The notes: generated by a model not told the origin, from the letters alone. A stretch of DNA of 64,000 bases from JABDIY01 sp963751955 (GCA_963751955.1 CAVVWM010000002.1:434001-498000); one strand, 5' to 3'; shown: positions 33,993-43,758, numbered from the stretch's first letter. Numbers and translations are program-made.

Positions 33993-34637
33993 ATGCAGAT
34001 CGCAATTCCATTGTTCGATCGACTCACCGCCCTCGATGGCATCGGGCCATATGAGGTTCTCCAACGTCTTCCGGGTGTGGAAGTAGTATTCGTCTCCGAC
34101 AAAGTCGGCGAGGTCCGAACCGAGAACGGGTTCCTCGGTCTGATCGCCGACGCGGCATATGCCGACGTGCCGAACCCGAGCGTGGTTGTAGTTCCCGGTG
34201 GGGTGGGCACCCGCGCAGTAGTTGCCGATGAAGAGCATCCGCTGCTCAAGTGGGTTCGGGCGGTTCACCCGACCACTCAGTACACCACGTCGGTGTGCAC
34301 AGGATCATTGGTGTTGGCCAAAGCCGGGCTGCTGAACGGTCTGACCGCCGCTACCCACTGGGGTGCCTACGAAGCACTTGAGAAGCATGGCGCTATCGCC
34401 ACTGAGGAGCGGGTGGTCGAGCACCTAGCGGAGCGCATCATCACCGCCGCCGGAGTTAGCTCAGGAATCGATATGGCGCTGCGACTGTCGGAGCTGTTGG
34501 TCGACGAGGTCGCCGCTAGGGCCATGCAGCTGATGGTGGAGTACGACCCGCAGCCGCCTTTCGATGCCGGCAGTGTCAACAAGGCTGGCCCCGAAGTGAT
34601 GGAACGCCTCATCGAATACGCCCAAACCAAGAGCTGA
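33993..34637 (+). CDS. DJ-1/PfpI superfamily protein
   Basis: 214 aa with the DJ-1/PfpI fold. The N-terminal strand and helix are IPLFDRLTALDGIGPYEVLQRLPG. The nucleophile elbow Cys is in YTTSVCTGSLVLAKAGLLNG, with the nearby ATTHW-like ATHW. The GPYEVL and VCTG motifs are closest to the isonitrile hydratase (InhA)/ThiJ group. Substrate unknown; protein repair or a hydratase reaction are possible. Confidence 0.85.
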   Translation: MQIAIPLFDRLTALDGIGPYEVLQRLPGVEVVFVSDKVGEVRTENGFLGLIADAAYADVPNPSVVVVPGGVGTRAVVADEEHPLLKWVRAVHPTTQYTTSVCTGSLVLAKAGLLNGLTAATHWGAYEALEKHGAIATEERVVEHLAERIITAAGVSSGIDMALRLSELLVDEVAARAMQLMVEYDPQPPFDAGSVNKAGPEVMERLIEYAQTKS

Positions 34638-34807
34638 CGCGGTATCGCTCTCGGGTTGCGCACCGGGTCAACTCCGGTTCCGGCCGGCTCACCAGCCGAT
34701 CAACCATCCATCTCGATTGCGTTCTCCACCTCCTCAAGCCACGAGTGAAGTGCTCCTCGACAATCGCGGGATCCAACTGTGTCACACCCCTTCGTCATGA
34801 TGGGAGT

Positions 34808-36085
34808 ATGAAGTTCTCGTCTTCGCTTGTGGCCGGTTCGGCCGGTGTGGTGGGCGTGTTGCAGGCTCATGTGGATTTGTTGGAGACCGTCGAAGTTGAT
34901 GGTTTGGACGAGTCGGGTGTGATGGATCTGGTTCGTTCCAATGAGCGGGCCGCTCGGGTTCTGCATGGTGTGGCGCTGCGGGCTGCAGTTCGTTTGGACG
35001 AGTTGGGTGGTTTGAGCGCTGAGGATGTGTTTTCCACGATTGGGAAGATGTCGGAGTCTGAGGGTCGGCGTATGGATCGTCGTGGCCATTTGGTCGGTGT
35101 CCTTGCCCGGGTTGGCGAGGCGTTCGTTTCGGGTTCGATCCCGGTGGAGAACCTGGATCGGATCGTGGTGGCCAGGAACCGGTTACGGCACGAGCCTGAG
35201 TGGCAGGCAGCATTCGATGACAAGGAAGCCTCGATCCTGTCCAAGGCAACCCGTATGCGGCCGGACCGTTTCGCTGTATGGCTCAATGGCCTGGTCCAGG
35301 AGTTGGGCGATGACGGCTCTACTGATGCCCGGTCTGAGCGGGACAAGAACTCGTTTCGGTGTTGGAAACGCGATGGCCGTGTGAAGGGGTCTTTCGATCT
35401 CGACGCGCTTGCGGGGGAGAAGTTGGAGACAGCGATCGATGCCGAGGCCCGTTCGCTGGCCAAACAGCAACTCGATGCGGGTGACGAAACCCATCACGGT
35501 GATCTGCTGAATGCGTTCGCGTTGGAGTCGCTGGTTGAGGCCGGGAATGGTGCGAGGGGTCGGGCGTCGATCAATGTGATCGTCGACCTCGAAACCCTGG
35601 CCAAGGGCGTGTGGGACGGCACCGAGAAACGGACCGGCATGGGTAATGACATCCCGTTGAACCATCTACGCCGTTTGTGGTGCGATGCGTGGGTCACACA
35701 AACCTGTGTTGATAATGCTGGTAGGGCGCTGGCGGTTGGGCGTACCCACCGCACCGCTACCGATGCACAACGGGCCGCCCTCGCAGTGATGTACCCCACC
35801 TGTGCGGTGTGTGACGTGTGCTTTGATCGGTGCGAGATTCATCACATCCAGTTCTGGGAGAACGGTGGGGTCACTGACCTGTCGAACCTGGTTCCGTTGT
35901 GTGGGGTGCATCACCACCGTGTCCACGACGATGGCTGGACCATCGAACTCGATGATCACCGGGACCTGTTGTGGAAACGACCCGACGGGACCCTATTCCG
36001 TCGGGTCGAACTCCCATCTGGGTGCCAGGTGAAACATCGGTCCCGGGTGCGGGAAAGGGAACGACAACATGACACAACTGAATAA
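34808..36085 (+). CDS. DUF222/HNH endonuclease-like protein (13E12 type)
   Basis: 425 aa. Residues 1-300 are the helical DUF222 domain (VLQAHVDLLETVEVDGLDESGVMDLVRSNERAARVLHGVALRAAVRLDEL). The C-terminal HNH domain has a zinc Cys pair and catalytic His: CAVCDVCFDRCEIHHIQFWENGGVTDLSNLVPLCGVHHHRVHDDGW. Actinobacteria carry many such proteins; their job is unclear, but some behave like repetitive mobile genes (13E12 family). The next gene overlaps it by 17 bases, suggesting a partner. Codon use is GGG/CGG/GTG-rich, a little different from neighbours. Confidence 0.88.
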   Translation: MKFSSSLVAGSAGVVGVLQAHVDLLETVEVDGLDESGVMDLVRSNERAARVLHGVALRAAVRLDELGGLSAEDVFSTIGKMSESEGRRMDRRGHLVGVLARVGEAFVSGSIPVENLDRIVVARNRLRHEPEWQAAFDDKEASILSKATRMRPDRFAVWLNGLVQELGDDGSTDARSERDKNSFRCWKRDGRVKGSFDLDALAGEKLETAIDAEARSLAKQQLDAGDETHHGDLLNAFALESLVEAGNGARGRASINVIVDLETLAKGVWDGTEKRTGMGNDIPLNHLRRLWCDAWVTQTCVDNAGRALAVGRTHRTATDAQRAALAVMYPTCAVCDVCFDRCEIHHIQFWENGGVTDLSNLVPLCGVHHHRVHDDGWTIELDDHRDLLWKRPDGTLFRRVELPSGCQVKHRSRVRERERQHDTTE

Positions 36086-36872
36086 CCCGAACCGGCCCAC
36101 CCGGGCCGCTTCGGCCAGCCTTGAACCCGCCTATGACCAGTTTGCTGACATCCGGTACAAGCTCGCCATCGAGCAGAGCCTGCTTCGATTCCAAATCCGA
36201 TGGGTGCGGGCAAACCCTCACCTCTTCCAGTGGTCACCCCACGAACAGGCCGCCCGTCCCGACCCTGACCAAACCCCTGAGGGCACCTACAACATCGAAC
36301 TCGACGATGCCTGGTACCAATGTGAGGGCATCGATCAACGGGTGCTTGCTGGCCGGGACCTCCGCTACTGGCTCCTCCAGTTCCTCGCCAACCACGACAA
36401 CACCCACCACAGCGTGGCCGACCTGATCACCGCGGTCACCGACGCCGGGTTCACTATTCAGGGCCGGTCCAGCAAAACCATCTCCGATGCCCTGCACACC
36501 GAAACCGACCGGGGCCGGATCCGGCGCACGGGATGGGGCCGCTACCAGCTCACCGGGCCACTGCCGGCCACCACAAGCTGGCGGATTCGCCGACGATGCG
36601 AACAGCTGCGCCGCAACCTCGAGCGGTGCGTCGCCCACGCTCAAGAACGACTCACCGCAATCTGGGAACACACCCTCAAAGGGCACATGATCATTCCCAA
36701 ACCCCATCCCCACCGCAACCGGTCCATACGGCTACGGGTCTTCCCACCCCGATCCGGTCGAAAAGTCGCCAGCCCAACGGAAAACCCAAGAAATCACACC
36801 CCACACTCTCCTGGGAGCACCCCACCCAGCCCCGAACCTGTAGCTGTCAGTCCCTCACGAGGGGCCTCGTAA
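36069..36872 (+). CDS. Companion of the HNH protein, winged-helix-like
   Basis: 267 aa, starting inside the end of the HNH gene (17-base overlap) so coupled to it. The middle (about 95-170) has a helix-turn-helix look: RDLRYWLLQFLANHDNTHHSVADLITAVTDAGFTIQGRSSKTISDALHTETDRGRIRRTGWGRYQL, the DLITAV..GF.I.GR..K..SDAL pattern of a winged helix. A basic, Pro/Arg/His-rich tail of about 60 residues is probably disordered and may bind DNA. No named family recognised. Its 3' end overlaps the convergent DDAH-like gene by 26 bases. Confidence 0.6.
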   Translation: MTQLNNPNRPTRAASASLEPAYDQFADIRYKLAIEQSLLRFQIRWVRANPHLFQWSPHEQAARPDPDQTPEGTYNIELDDAWYQCEGIDQRVLAGRDLRYWLLQFLANHDNTHHSVADLITAVTDAGFTIQGRSSKTISDALHTETDRGRIRRTGWGRYQLTGPLPATTSWRIRRRCEQLRRNLERCVAHAQERLTAIWEHTLKGHMIIPKPHPHRNRSIRLRVFPPRSGRKVASPTENPRNHTPHSPGSTPPSPEPVAVSPSRGAS

Positions 36873-37713
36873 GGCAGGTGGGGCCACCTTCACACGGCAA
36901 ACACAGCTCATCTGCAGCGAAGACTTCGACCTCACACCCAGCTGCCCGCATCAGCTCGTGGGTAGCGGGGAACCCGTCCACCGCAATACATCGGCGGGGT
37001 GAGGTAGCAAGCACGTTGAGGTTCAACCCCAGGCTGGCGTCGAACTCGTTGGCGGGGGCGTGCAACAGTTCATAGCCAAGGTCCACCATCCGTTGATACA
37101 GGGCGGTGGGAACAAGAGGTGCGTACACCAACGCGAGATCGTGGTCGAGCGGGCTCACCACCGATAAGAGGTGGAGGCAGGCGTCAGGACCGTGCAAGTA
37201 GGGCAGGTCGTACTGCTCCACGGCGATTCCCCGGGGCTCGATGATGTCCCGCAGTTGGTCGATGCCTTCCTGATTGGTGCGGAATCCGCGGCCTACCGCC
37301 AACGCGGTGGCATCGAGAAAGTAACAGTCCCCTCCCTCGATAAGACCCGGCGCGGTTATCTCACCGATCACCGGGATGTCGTTGGCCTCATAGAAGCGAC
37401 GATGCAGCTCCACCTCGGGCACGCGTAGCGCTTTGCCGGGATGCATGATCACCGCGCCGTCGGGGAAGACGAAAGATGGGTCGTAGGTGAACACCGAATC
37501 GGCCAGACCGTCCAGAGGGTCATCAGGCAGCCAAACGATCTCCACCCCGGACTTCTCGACCAATGAGGCGAAGTGGTTGTACTGAGCGGTCAAGGCGTCC
37601 GGGTCGATCGCCTTTGCGTAGTGCCACACGTCGGGGTCAGCCCCCAGAATCGCACCGGGGCGGCGCATCCCGACCTTTCGCAACCGACCCGCCATCGAAC
37701 TCACACCACTCAT
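36847..37713 (-). CDS. Dimethylarginine dimethylaminohydrolase-like amidinotransferase-fold enzyme
   Basis: 288 aa of the guanidino-modifying fold. Visible are SVFTYDPSFVFPDGAVIMHPGKALR, the EGGDCYF motif (substrate Asp/Glu), the catalytic His in DACLHLLSVVSPLD, and the C-terminal nucleophile Cys in EGGPTCLTRPL. Length and motifs fit DDAH, which hydrolyses methylarginines to citrulline and amine. Arginine deiminase-like activity on another guanidine is the alternative. ATG 37713 is used; 20 additional upstream residues overlap the divergent promoter area. Confidence 0.82.
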   Translation of the reverse strand: MSGVSSMAGRLRKVGMRRPGAILGADPDVWHYAKAIDPDALTAQYNHFASLVEKSGVEIVWLPDDPLDGLADSVFTYDPSFVFPDGAVIMHPGKALRVPEVELHRRFYEANDIPVIGEITAPGLIEGGDCYFLDATALAVGRGFRTNQEGIDQLRDIIEPRGIAVEQYDLPYLHGPDACLHLLSVVSPLDHDLALVYAPLVPTALYQRMVDLGYELLHAPANEFDASLGLNLNVLATSPRRCIAVDGFPATHELMRAAGCEVEVFAADELCLPCEGGPTCLTRPLVRD

Positions 37714-37775
37714 GGCCGCGTGTCTAGCACCCACCGATCGACAAAGCGACCCGCCGAGCTCTACCTTGACCAACG

Positions 37776-38396
37776 ATGATCGAACAGTTCGGCAAAGACA
37801 CCGCCCTCCTCCTCATCGACGCGCAAAAAGGAGTCGACGTGCTCGAACACTGGGGCGGCCCAACCGGACGTCGCAACAACCCCGAGGCGGAAACCGAGAT
37901 GGCATCACTGCTCCACGCCTTTCGCAACGCAGGTCGTGCCGTGGTGTTCACCCGCCATGACTCCCGCGAGGAGGCATCGCCGCTGAAGTTCTCGCTTCCC
38001 ACCGGTGAGCAGAAGGACGGCTTCGAACCTGCACCGGGCGAGATCGTGATCGAAAAGGACGTGAACAGCGGCTGGGTAGGGACACCGCTGGAGATCGAGC
38101 TGCGACGGGCTGGTATCTCTCGCCTGGTGATTGTTGGGTTCTTTACCAACATGTGTGTGGAGACCACCACTCGCATGGCCGGCAACTTGGGATTCGACAC
38201 CTACCTCGTTCCCGACGCTTGCGCGACCACGAATCGAGTTGGACCCGACGGGGTCGACCACGACCCCCAGGTGGTTCATCAACTCAGTGTGGCGAGCCTG
38301 CATGGTGAGTTCTGTACTGCCATTTCCCCTCAGCAGGCCCGAGATCTGCTCAAGGCCGGGCTCTCCGATGCCAGCCGAGTGCAGGGGAACCAATAG
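37776..38396 (+). CDS. Isochorismatase-family cysteine hydrolase
   Basis: 206 aa with the catalytic triad of the family: Asp in ALLLIDAQKG, Lys in EKDVNSGWVGTPLE and Cys in GFFTNMCVETTTRMAGNLGFDTYLVPDA. Many members hydrolyse amides such as nicotinamide, ureidoacrylate or N-carbamoyl compounds. Divergent from the DDAH-like gene by about 60 bases, hinting at shared nitrogenous-compound use, but this is weak inference. Confidence 0.88.
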   Translation: MIEQFGKDTALLLIDAQKGVDVLEHWGGPTGRRNNPEAETEMASLLHAFRNAGRAVVFTRHDSREEASPLKFSLPTGEQKDGFEPAPGEIVIEKDVNSGWVGTPLEIELRRAGISRLVIVGFFTNMCVETTTRMAGNLGFDTYLVPDACATTNRVGPDGVDHDPQVVHQLSVASLHGEFCTAISPQQARDLLKAGLSDASRVQGNQ

Positions 38397-38399
38397 CAG

Positions 38400-39662
38400 T
38401 CAGAGAGATGCTGCGGCTATGTGGAAGGCCTCGATGGTGCGATCCAGTTCGTCGTCGTGGTGGGCAAGGCTCGGGAACATGATCTCGTACGGTCCGGGAG
38501 CCAAGGCCACCCCTTGAGACAACAGCGAGTGGAACACGAGCGAGTAGTGCCCGGTCTCGGCCGAGGCCGTTGCCCCGACGTTGTCGACAACCGGAGCATC
38601 GGCGAAGAAGAACCCGAGCAGGGGGCCGACCTGGGGCACCTGAACAGGGATAGACGTCGAGGCGAATGCGCTTCGGATCCCGTCTGCGAGTTTCGCCGCT
38701 TTCGAGGTGAGCTCGGTGTAGGCCCCACGGTCGAGCAGCTCGAGGGTGGCCAGTCCGGCAGCGACGGCCAGCGGGTTCCCGCTGAGCGTGCCCCCTTGGT
38801 ACACCGGCCCCAGCGGAGCGACATGGCTCATCACTTCTCGGGACCCTCCAAAGGCACCAACCGGCAAACCACCACCGATGACCTTGCCGAATGCCCAAAC
38901 GTCTGGGGTGACGCCGGACCATTCCACTGCGCCGCCATATCCCAAACGGAAACCGGTGATCACCTCGTCGAACAAGAGCATCGCGCCAACACGGTCGCAC
39001 TCGTCACGCAGTCCCTGAAGAAACCCCGGTAGCGGTGGAACGAGTCCCATGTTGGCTGCGATCGGTTCCACCGCAACCACGGCGATGTCGTCGGCCAAGA
39101 TCGGCACTTGGTTGTAGGGCAACACGACGGTGTCGGCAACAACTGAATCAGGCACACCGGCCGATCCGCTGAGACCCTGGTTCTGCACCCCCGAGCCAGC
39201 CTTGGCCAGCAGAGCATCCACATGACCGTGATAGTTGCCGTCGAACTTGACGATCTTGATCCGCCCGGTGGCGCCCCGCGCCAGACGGATTGCCGACATC
39301 GCAGCTTCGGTGCCGCTGGAGGTCATCCTCAACATCTCGAGGCCCTCGATACGGTCGGCGACCAGCTCTGCGAGCTTCAGCTCGCCGATGGTGGGCGCGC
39401 CGTAGCTGGTGCCCCGCTGGGCGGCAGCGGTGATGGCAGCAACCACCTTGGGATGAGCGTGACCAAGAATGGAGGGTCCGTAGCTCTGCACGTAGTCGAT
39501 GTAGCAGTTGCCTTCGATGTCGTAGATGTAAGCGCCTTCAGCCCAATCGACCACATATGGCGTTCCACCGACCGACCCGAAACTCCGAACCGGGCTGTTC
39601 ACCCCGCCGACCAGCACCTTCTTGGATGCCTCGAACGCTTCCTCATTGGTTGAGTAATTCAT
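38400..39662 (-). CDS. hemL: Glutamate-1-semialdehyde 2,1-aminomutase
   Basis: PLP enzyme making 5-aminolevulinate in the C5 haem pathway. 420 aa, usual length. Motifs: GGVNSPVRSFGSVGGTP, SYGPSILGHAHP, MTSSGTEAAMSAIRLARG, and Schiff-base lysine K260 in VWAFGKVIGGGLPVGAFGG. Its ATG overlaps the hemB stop (ATGA), so hemB-hemL are a coupled pair. The substrate-generating hemA is not in the window. Confidence 0.97.
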   Translation of the reverse strand: MNYSTNEEAFEASKKVLVGGVNSPVRSFGSVGGTPYVVDWAEGAYIYDIEGNCYIDYVQSYGPSILGHAHPKVVAAITAAAQRGTSYGAPTIGELKLAELVADRIEGLEMLRMTSSGTEAAMSAIRLARGATGRIKIVKFDGNYHGHVDALLAKAGSGVQNQGLSGSAGVPDSVVADTVVLPYNQVPILADDIAVVAVEPIAANMGLVPPLPGFLQGLRDECDRVGAMLLFDEVITGFRLGYGGAVEWSGVTPDVWAFGKVIGGGLPVGAFGGSREVMSHVAPLGPVYQGGTLSGNPLAVAAGLATLELLDRGAYTELTSKAAKLADGIRSAFASTSIPVQVPQVGPLLGFFFADAPVVDNVGATASAETGHYSLVFHSLLSQGVALAPGPYEIMFPSLAHHDDELDRTIEAFHIAAASL

Positions 39663-40638
39663 CGGCCGAGCGCCTCGGCAACCTCGGCCGCAAAGTAGGT
39701 GAGGATGAGATCGGCTCCGGCTCGCTTGATGCTGGTGAGGATCTCGAACATCGCCGCATCACCATCAATCCACCCGTTGGCTGCAGCTGCTTTCACCATC
39801 GCATACTCCCCGCTCACGTGATACGCGGCGACGGGCACATTCGTTACGGCTCGAGCGGCGGCGATGATGTCGAGATAGGCCAGCGCCGGTTTCACCATCA
39901 CCATGTCGGCGCCCTCGGACAGATCGAAGGTGATCTCTTCGATCGCTTCTCGGGCATTCCGATAGTCCTGCTGATATCCCTTGCGGTTTCCTCCATCAGC
40001 GATGGTGACATCGACCGCATCACGAAATGGCCCGTAAAAGAACTTGCGTATTTTGCGGCGTAGGCCATGATCGCCACGTCGGTGTGATCTTCAGAATCGA
40101 GCGCGTCACGGATGGCGAGCACTTGACCATCCATCATCCCCGACGGAGCACAGATGTCGGCGCCAGCCTCGGCCTGGGCGACCGCGATGTCCGCGTAGAG
40201 CTCGAGGGTTGCATCGTTGTCGACATTCCCGTCGGCAGTGACGATTCCGCAGTGCCCATGGCTGGTGTATTCGTCCACACAGAGGTCGGCGATCAGAACG
40301 ATGTCGTCACCAACGTCGGATCGAAGGTTTGACAACGCCACCTGCACCACGCCAGTGGGGTTGGCAGCTTCGGATCCCGTGGCGTCTTTGGACTCGGGAA
40401 GGCCAAAAAGTATGACCGCCGGTACACCGAGGCCCGCGAGCCGGGAGACTTCGGCCCGCACCGAGTCCTGGGTGTGCTGGACCACTCCGGGCAGCGATGG
40501 GATCTCGCGCGGCTGGGTGAGGGTCTCACTAACGAACAGCGGTGCGATCAGATCGTCCACCGTGAGAGTAGTCTCGGCCACCATCCGGCGGAGCGCCTCC
40601 GTGCGGCGCATTCGGCGCAGTCTGCGTTGGGGGAACAC
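39659..40638 (-). CDS. hemB: Porphobilinogen synthase (delta-aminolevulinate dehydratase), one frameshift
   Basis: Condenses two 5-aminolevulinates to porphobilinogen. Family motifs: RRLRRMRRTEALRRMVAET, DLCVDEYTSHGHCGIV (the Asp-containing, Mg-type metal site rather than the Zn Cys site), APSGMMDGQV and, after the break, KPALAYLDIIA with active-site Lys of MVMVKP. Frame is lost within AYAAKYASSF; adding one T to the TTTT run (AAAA 40036-40039 on plus) gives FYGPFRDAVDVTIADGGNRKGYQ, the expected family segment. With that base the gene is 327 codons, normal length. Probably a sequence error. GTG start at 40638. Confidence 0.93.
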
Positions 40639-40787
40639 CTTGTAAGGCTAACGGCCCTCGCCAATCGCCGTCCCACCCAAGCCTGGAACGATCTTTCCGC
40701 AGAACGGCAAGCCCAAGGTAGGCGGGTGCCGCCACTGCTTCGGACTTTAGCGTGCCCGTTCGAGGAGCCACCGAGTACCGTCAGTTA

Positions 40788-41798
40788 ATGGCCGCACCGA
40801 GAACGCTGGTGGTTGGAGGGGGATCGTGGGGCACTGCGCTTGCGAACCTGCTTGCAACCAAAGGAGTGCCGACGACGATCTGGGCCCGTGAAGACCAGGT
40901 CGTCTCCGGCATCAACACCGCCCGAGAGAATGACATGTTTCTGTCTGGCATCGATCTGTCCGAGGCCCTTGGCGCCACCGTCGACCTGCCCGGCGCGCTC
41001 GCTGACGCCGAGGTCATCGTCAACGCCGTGCCGACCCAGTTCATTCGCAAGGTGTTCAGTCCAGTAGCCGCTCAAATCGCCTCCGATGCCCTACTGGTGA
41101 CGGTGTCCAAAGGCATCGAGGTGGACACCCTGATGACCCCCGACGCGATTCTCGACGAGGTGGTCCGAGGCCCTGTCGCTGAAGGGATCGTGGCACTCTC
41201 GGGTCCATCGTTCGCCCGCGAAGTCAGCGCTGGGCATCCCACCGCGGTGGTGACAGCGAGCCGGAATCTCGAGAACGCCCATCGCATCCAAGAGCTGTTC
41301 GCCACCCCCACATTCCGGGTCTACGCCAGCGACGACATACTCAGCGTCGAGCTCGGCGGGGCGCTCAAGAACGTCATCGCCATCGCCGCCGGCATCGTCG
41401 AGGGCCTTCGTTATGGCCATAACACCATGGCAGCGTTGATGACGCGCGGCATCGCCGAAATCACCCGCCTCGGTGTTGCGCTCGGCGGCAACCCGCTCAC
41501 GTTCGCCGGGCTGTCGGGCGTAGGCGACCTCGTGCTCACCTGCACTGGGGGGTTGTCGCGCAACCGCACGGTCGGCGTCGCGCTGGGCCAGGGCCGCAAC
41601 ATCCACGACATTCTCGCCGAAATGGAGATGGTCGCAGAAGGTGTCAAAACCACCTTGGCGGCGAAACAGCTCGCCGAGTCCGTCGGCGTCGAGATGCCAA
41701 TCGCCGACCAGCTCTACCAGGTCCTGTACGAAGACAAGGATCCGAGGAAGGTCGCCCAGGAACTGATGGCGCGCGACCTCAAGGACGAACGGCAATAG
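40788..41798 (+). CDS. gpsA: NAD(P)+-dependent glycerol-3-phosphate dehydrogenase
   Basis: Makes sn-glycerol-3-phosphate for phospholipids. 336 aa. Rossmann motif VVGGGSWGTALAN at residues about 7-19, LLVTVSKGIEVDTL, GPSFAREVSAGHPTAVV, catalytic Lys in ELGGALKNVIAIAAG, and LSGVGDLVLTCTGGLSRN, all conserved. ATG 40788; an upstream GTG extension lacks similarity. Confidence 0.97.
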   Translation: MAAPRTLVVGGGSWGTALANLLATKGVPTTIWAREDQVVSGINTARENDMFLSGIDLSEALGATVDLPGALADAEVIVNAVPTQFIRKVFSPVAAQIASDALLVTVSKGIEVDTLMTPDAILDEVVRGPVAEGIVALSGPSFAREVSAGHPTAVVTASRNLENAHRIQELFATPTFRVYASDDILSVELGGALKNVIAIAAGIVEGLRYGHNTMAALMTRGIAEITRLGVALGGNPLTFAGLSGVGDLVLTCTGGLSRNRTVGVALGQGRNIHDILAEMEMVAEGVKTTLAAKQLAESVGVEMPIADQLYQVLYEDKDPRKVAQELMARDLKDERQ

Positions 41799-41813
41799 TC
41801 CTCGACAGTGTTG

Positions 41814-41838
41814 GTGTGAACTGTCAAGAGGTTCACAC
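41814..41838. terminator. Inverted repeat after gpsA
   Basis: GTGTGAAC (41814-41821) and GTTCACAC (41831-41838) form a perfect eight-pair stem around TGTCAAGAG. It lies 16 bases after the gpsA stop. No T-tract follows, so it may be a weak terminator or a protein-binding site. Confidence 0.5.
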
Positions 41839-41868
41839 GACATAGATTCTGGGACGAGCTCGACAGAG

Positions 41869-41925
41869 ACCGAAACTGGGCCTACTCCCTCGCCGGCGAC
41901 TAGCTCGACGACGGTCAGTTTCGGT
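41869..41925. terminator. Ten-base inverted repeat between convergent genes
   Basis: ACCGAAACTG (41869-41878) and CAGTTTCGGT (41916-41925) are perfect complements 37 bases apart. The right arm includes the stop codon of the SirB1-like gene. Position between convergent ends suggests a terminator for the minus-strand gene. Confidence 0.45.
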
Positions 41926-42755
41926 GGGCGGCATGGCGCAGTGCAGCCTGACGATGCTCCAGTTCATGCTCGGGGTCGTTTTCGACCAGCCACTCATGGA
42001 CCTCGACGGCACGGTCGTGACGGCCACTGGATCCGAGTGCCCGAACAAGCGCGCGATACTCGTTAACTCCCGATCCGGGAAGGCCAAGCACCAACTCGCT
42101 GGCCGCAATGAACGTAGGAATATCGCCCGAGCGGATGGCCGCATTCTTGAGGTTGGCCAGAATTCTCCCTGCGACGAACGGGAGAGGGGTCTCACTGAGC
42201 ATCGACACGCTGAACTCGGATGCGGGCGGCATGATGGCGTCGAAGATTGCGCGCGCGTCAGCGGCGCGAAGTTCCCGTCCCGCTGCGAAGGGGTCGAACC
42301 ACCGGCCGGGTTCACCAACGGGCTCCGAGGCCAGACCGATCAAGAAGTGCGCTGGCATACCCACCGGGACCAGCTTCACTCCACGCCGTCTACCGATCTC
42401 GATCGCCACGATCGCCAGTGAAATCGGGTTTCCTCTCCGACTTTCGAGCACCCTGTGGAGCAACGAGTTGGAAAGTGCGTAGTAGTTGGATGCGTTGGGT
42501 GAGAACCCCAGTTCACCGAATACGTACCCCATGACATCGGTGGCATCGCTCGCTGGAGGAGCGGCACCGGCCAGTTCGTCAATTGTCTGCAGCGGCTGCG
42601 ACTCCGGTGGCGCGTGCCGATCCGACCCCGACCGAAATCGCGACCGCGATCCGATCGAGGGAGACGGCAGGGTTTTCAAACAGCGACCGGAGATGGTGCG
42701 CGTGCTGTGTGAGAGACTCGGTGTTTCCCCCTACGACGGCAGCCAGGCCTTCCAC
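41915..42755 (-). CDS. SirB1-like transglutaminase-fold protein with TPR-like tail, one frameshift
   Basis: The body shows the SirB1/DUF transglutaminase-like pattern: GYVFGELGFSPNASNYYALSNSLLHRVLESRRGNPISLAIVAIEIGRRRGVKLVPVGMPAHFLIG, with a TPR-like C-terminus (VNEYRALVRALGSSGRHDRAVEVHEWL). The first part, LFENPAVSLDRIAVAISVGVGS, is in another frame. Removing one G from GGGG (CCCC 42626-42629 on plus) joins it to DRHAPPESQPLQTIDELAG, giving 280 codons. Start is uncertain; GTG 42755 overlaps the end of the transporter gene by 25 bases. Function unknown. Likely sequence error rather than a broken gene. Confidence 0.7.
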
Positions 42756-43699
42756 TTGTCTGGGTTGGCATCGACCCACTTGGCTGCGACATCGGCGGGA
42801 TCCTCGCCGTCGATCTCCATGGCTGGAAGCATCGATAGTTGATCTTCGTTGGAAAGCGAGAACGCCTTCAGGAACTCGTAGACATCGGAGTCTTTGTCCT
42901 TGAGCTTGGACGAAGCGGCCTTGATGATCGGGTCTTCTGGATAGTCACAGTCGACACCGCCGTCGCCGGCTGCCTGTGATGCACCGCAGGCTTCGTTGTA
43001 GGGCGGAAGCTCAACCTTCACGAGGTTGTACTTGGACACTGCGGCGGTTGGCTCCCACCAGTACATGAGTACCGGTTCCTTAGCCGCAACTCGCGAATCA
43101 AGCTCAGCCACAGTTGCCGGCTCGGATCCGCTGAACTGCACCTCGAAGGGGAGGCCGAGATTCTCGATAATCTGACTATCGAACTCTGAGTAGCTGGGAT
43201 CGGTACCCAGGAATCGGCCCTTGTCGCCGGTCTCGGCCGTGGCGAAGAGAGCTGCGTTTGCGGGATCCTTGTATCCCTCCCAGGTGGCCAATTCCGGGTT
43301 CTCATCGATTACGTAGCTCGGCACGAACCAACCGATACGGCCGATCGCTCCCAGATCGCCCATCTTCTCCACGGTGCCGTCGTCGAAGAAGGCGTTTTCT
43401 GCATCGGTGATGCCGGACGGCCAGATTTCGAGGACTGCATCGAGCGTCCCGTCTGCCATTCCTGTGAACATCGCATCGTTCTCGTCGACCTCGGAGATTT
43501 CGACCGGGTTGCCAAGTTCGGTTTCAATAATCTTTTTCGCTACTTCCACATTGAGCCGCGAGGCCGACCACGGGTTGACGATCAAAGTAATCGTCTCCTT
43601 GTTCTCGTCGACACCAGCGCCCTCGCTGTCCGACCCTGAACCGCATGCTGCTGCGACCAACGATGCGACGGCTAAAAATATGAACAGCCTCTTAAACAT
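42731..43699 (-). CDS. Glycine betaine-type ABC transporter substrate-binding lipoprotein
   Basis: 322 aa with lipoprotein signal (FLAVASLVAAAC), then an OpuAC/ProX fold: ITLIVNPWSASRLNVEVAKKIIETELGNPVEISEVDENDAMFTGMADGTLDAVLEIWPSG and PVLMYWWEPTAAVSKYNLVKVELPPY, with the conserved Trp residues that cage the quaternary ammonium. GGGGAG precedes ATG 43699. Divergent from the ATPase/permease genes by 59 bases and part of the same importer. Proline betaine, choline or carnitine are alternative ligands. Confidence 0.92.
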   Translation of the reverse strand: MFKRLFIFLAVASLVAAACGSGSDSEGAGVDENKETITLIVNPWSASRLNVEVAKKIIETELGNPVEISEVDENDAMFTGMADGTLDAVLEIWPSGITDAENAFFDDGTVEKMGDLGAIGRIGWFVPSYVIDENPELATWEGYKDPANAALFATAETGDKGRFLGTDPSYSEFDSQIIENLGLPFEVQFSGSEPATVAELDSRVAAKEPVLMYWWEPTAAVSKYNLVKVELPPYNEACGASQAAGDGGVDCDYPEDPIIKAASSKLKDKDSDVYEFLKAFSLSNEDQLSMLPAMEIDGEDPADVAAKWVDANPDKWKAWLPS

Positions 43700-43758
43700 G
43701 TGGACTCCCCTTGTCCTTCTTCGGCACCGATTGCCGATGCTGATTACTGTACTATTTT

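Noticed and set aside
33508..34011. N-terminal extension of the receiver gene running antisense to the STAS gene
   Set aside because: The receiver fold begins after the ATG at 33507, and the extension is the complement of a conserved STAS domain.
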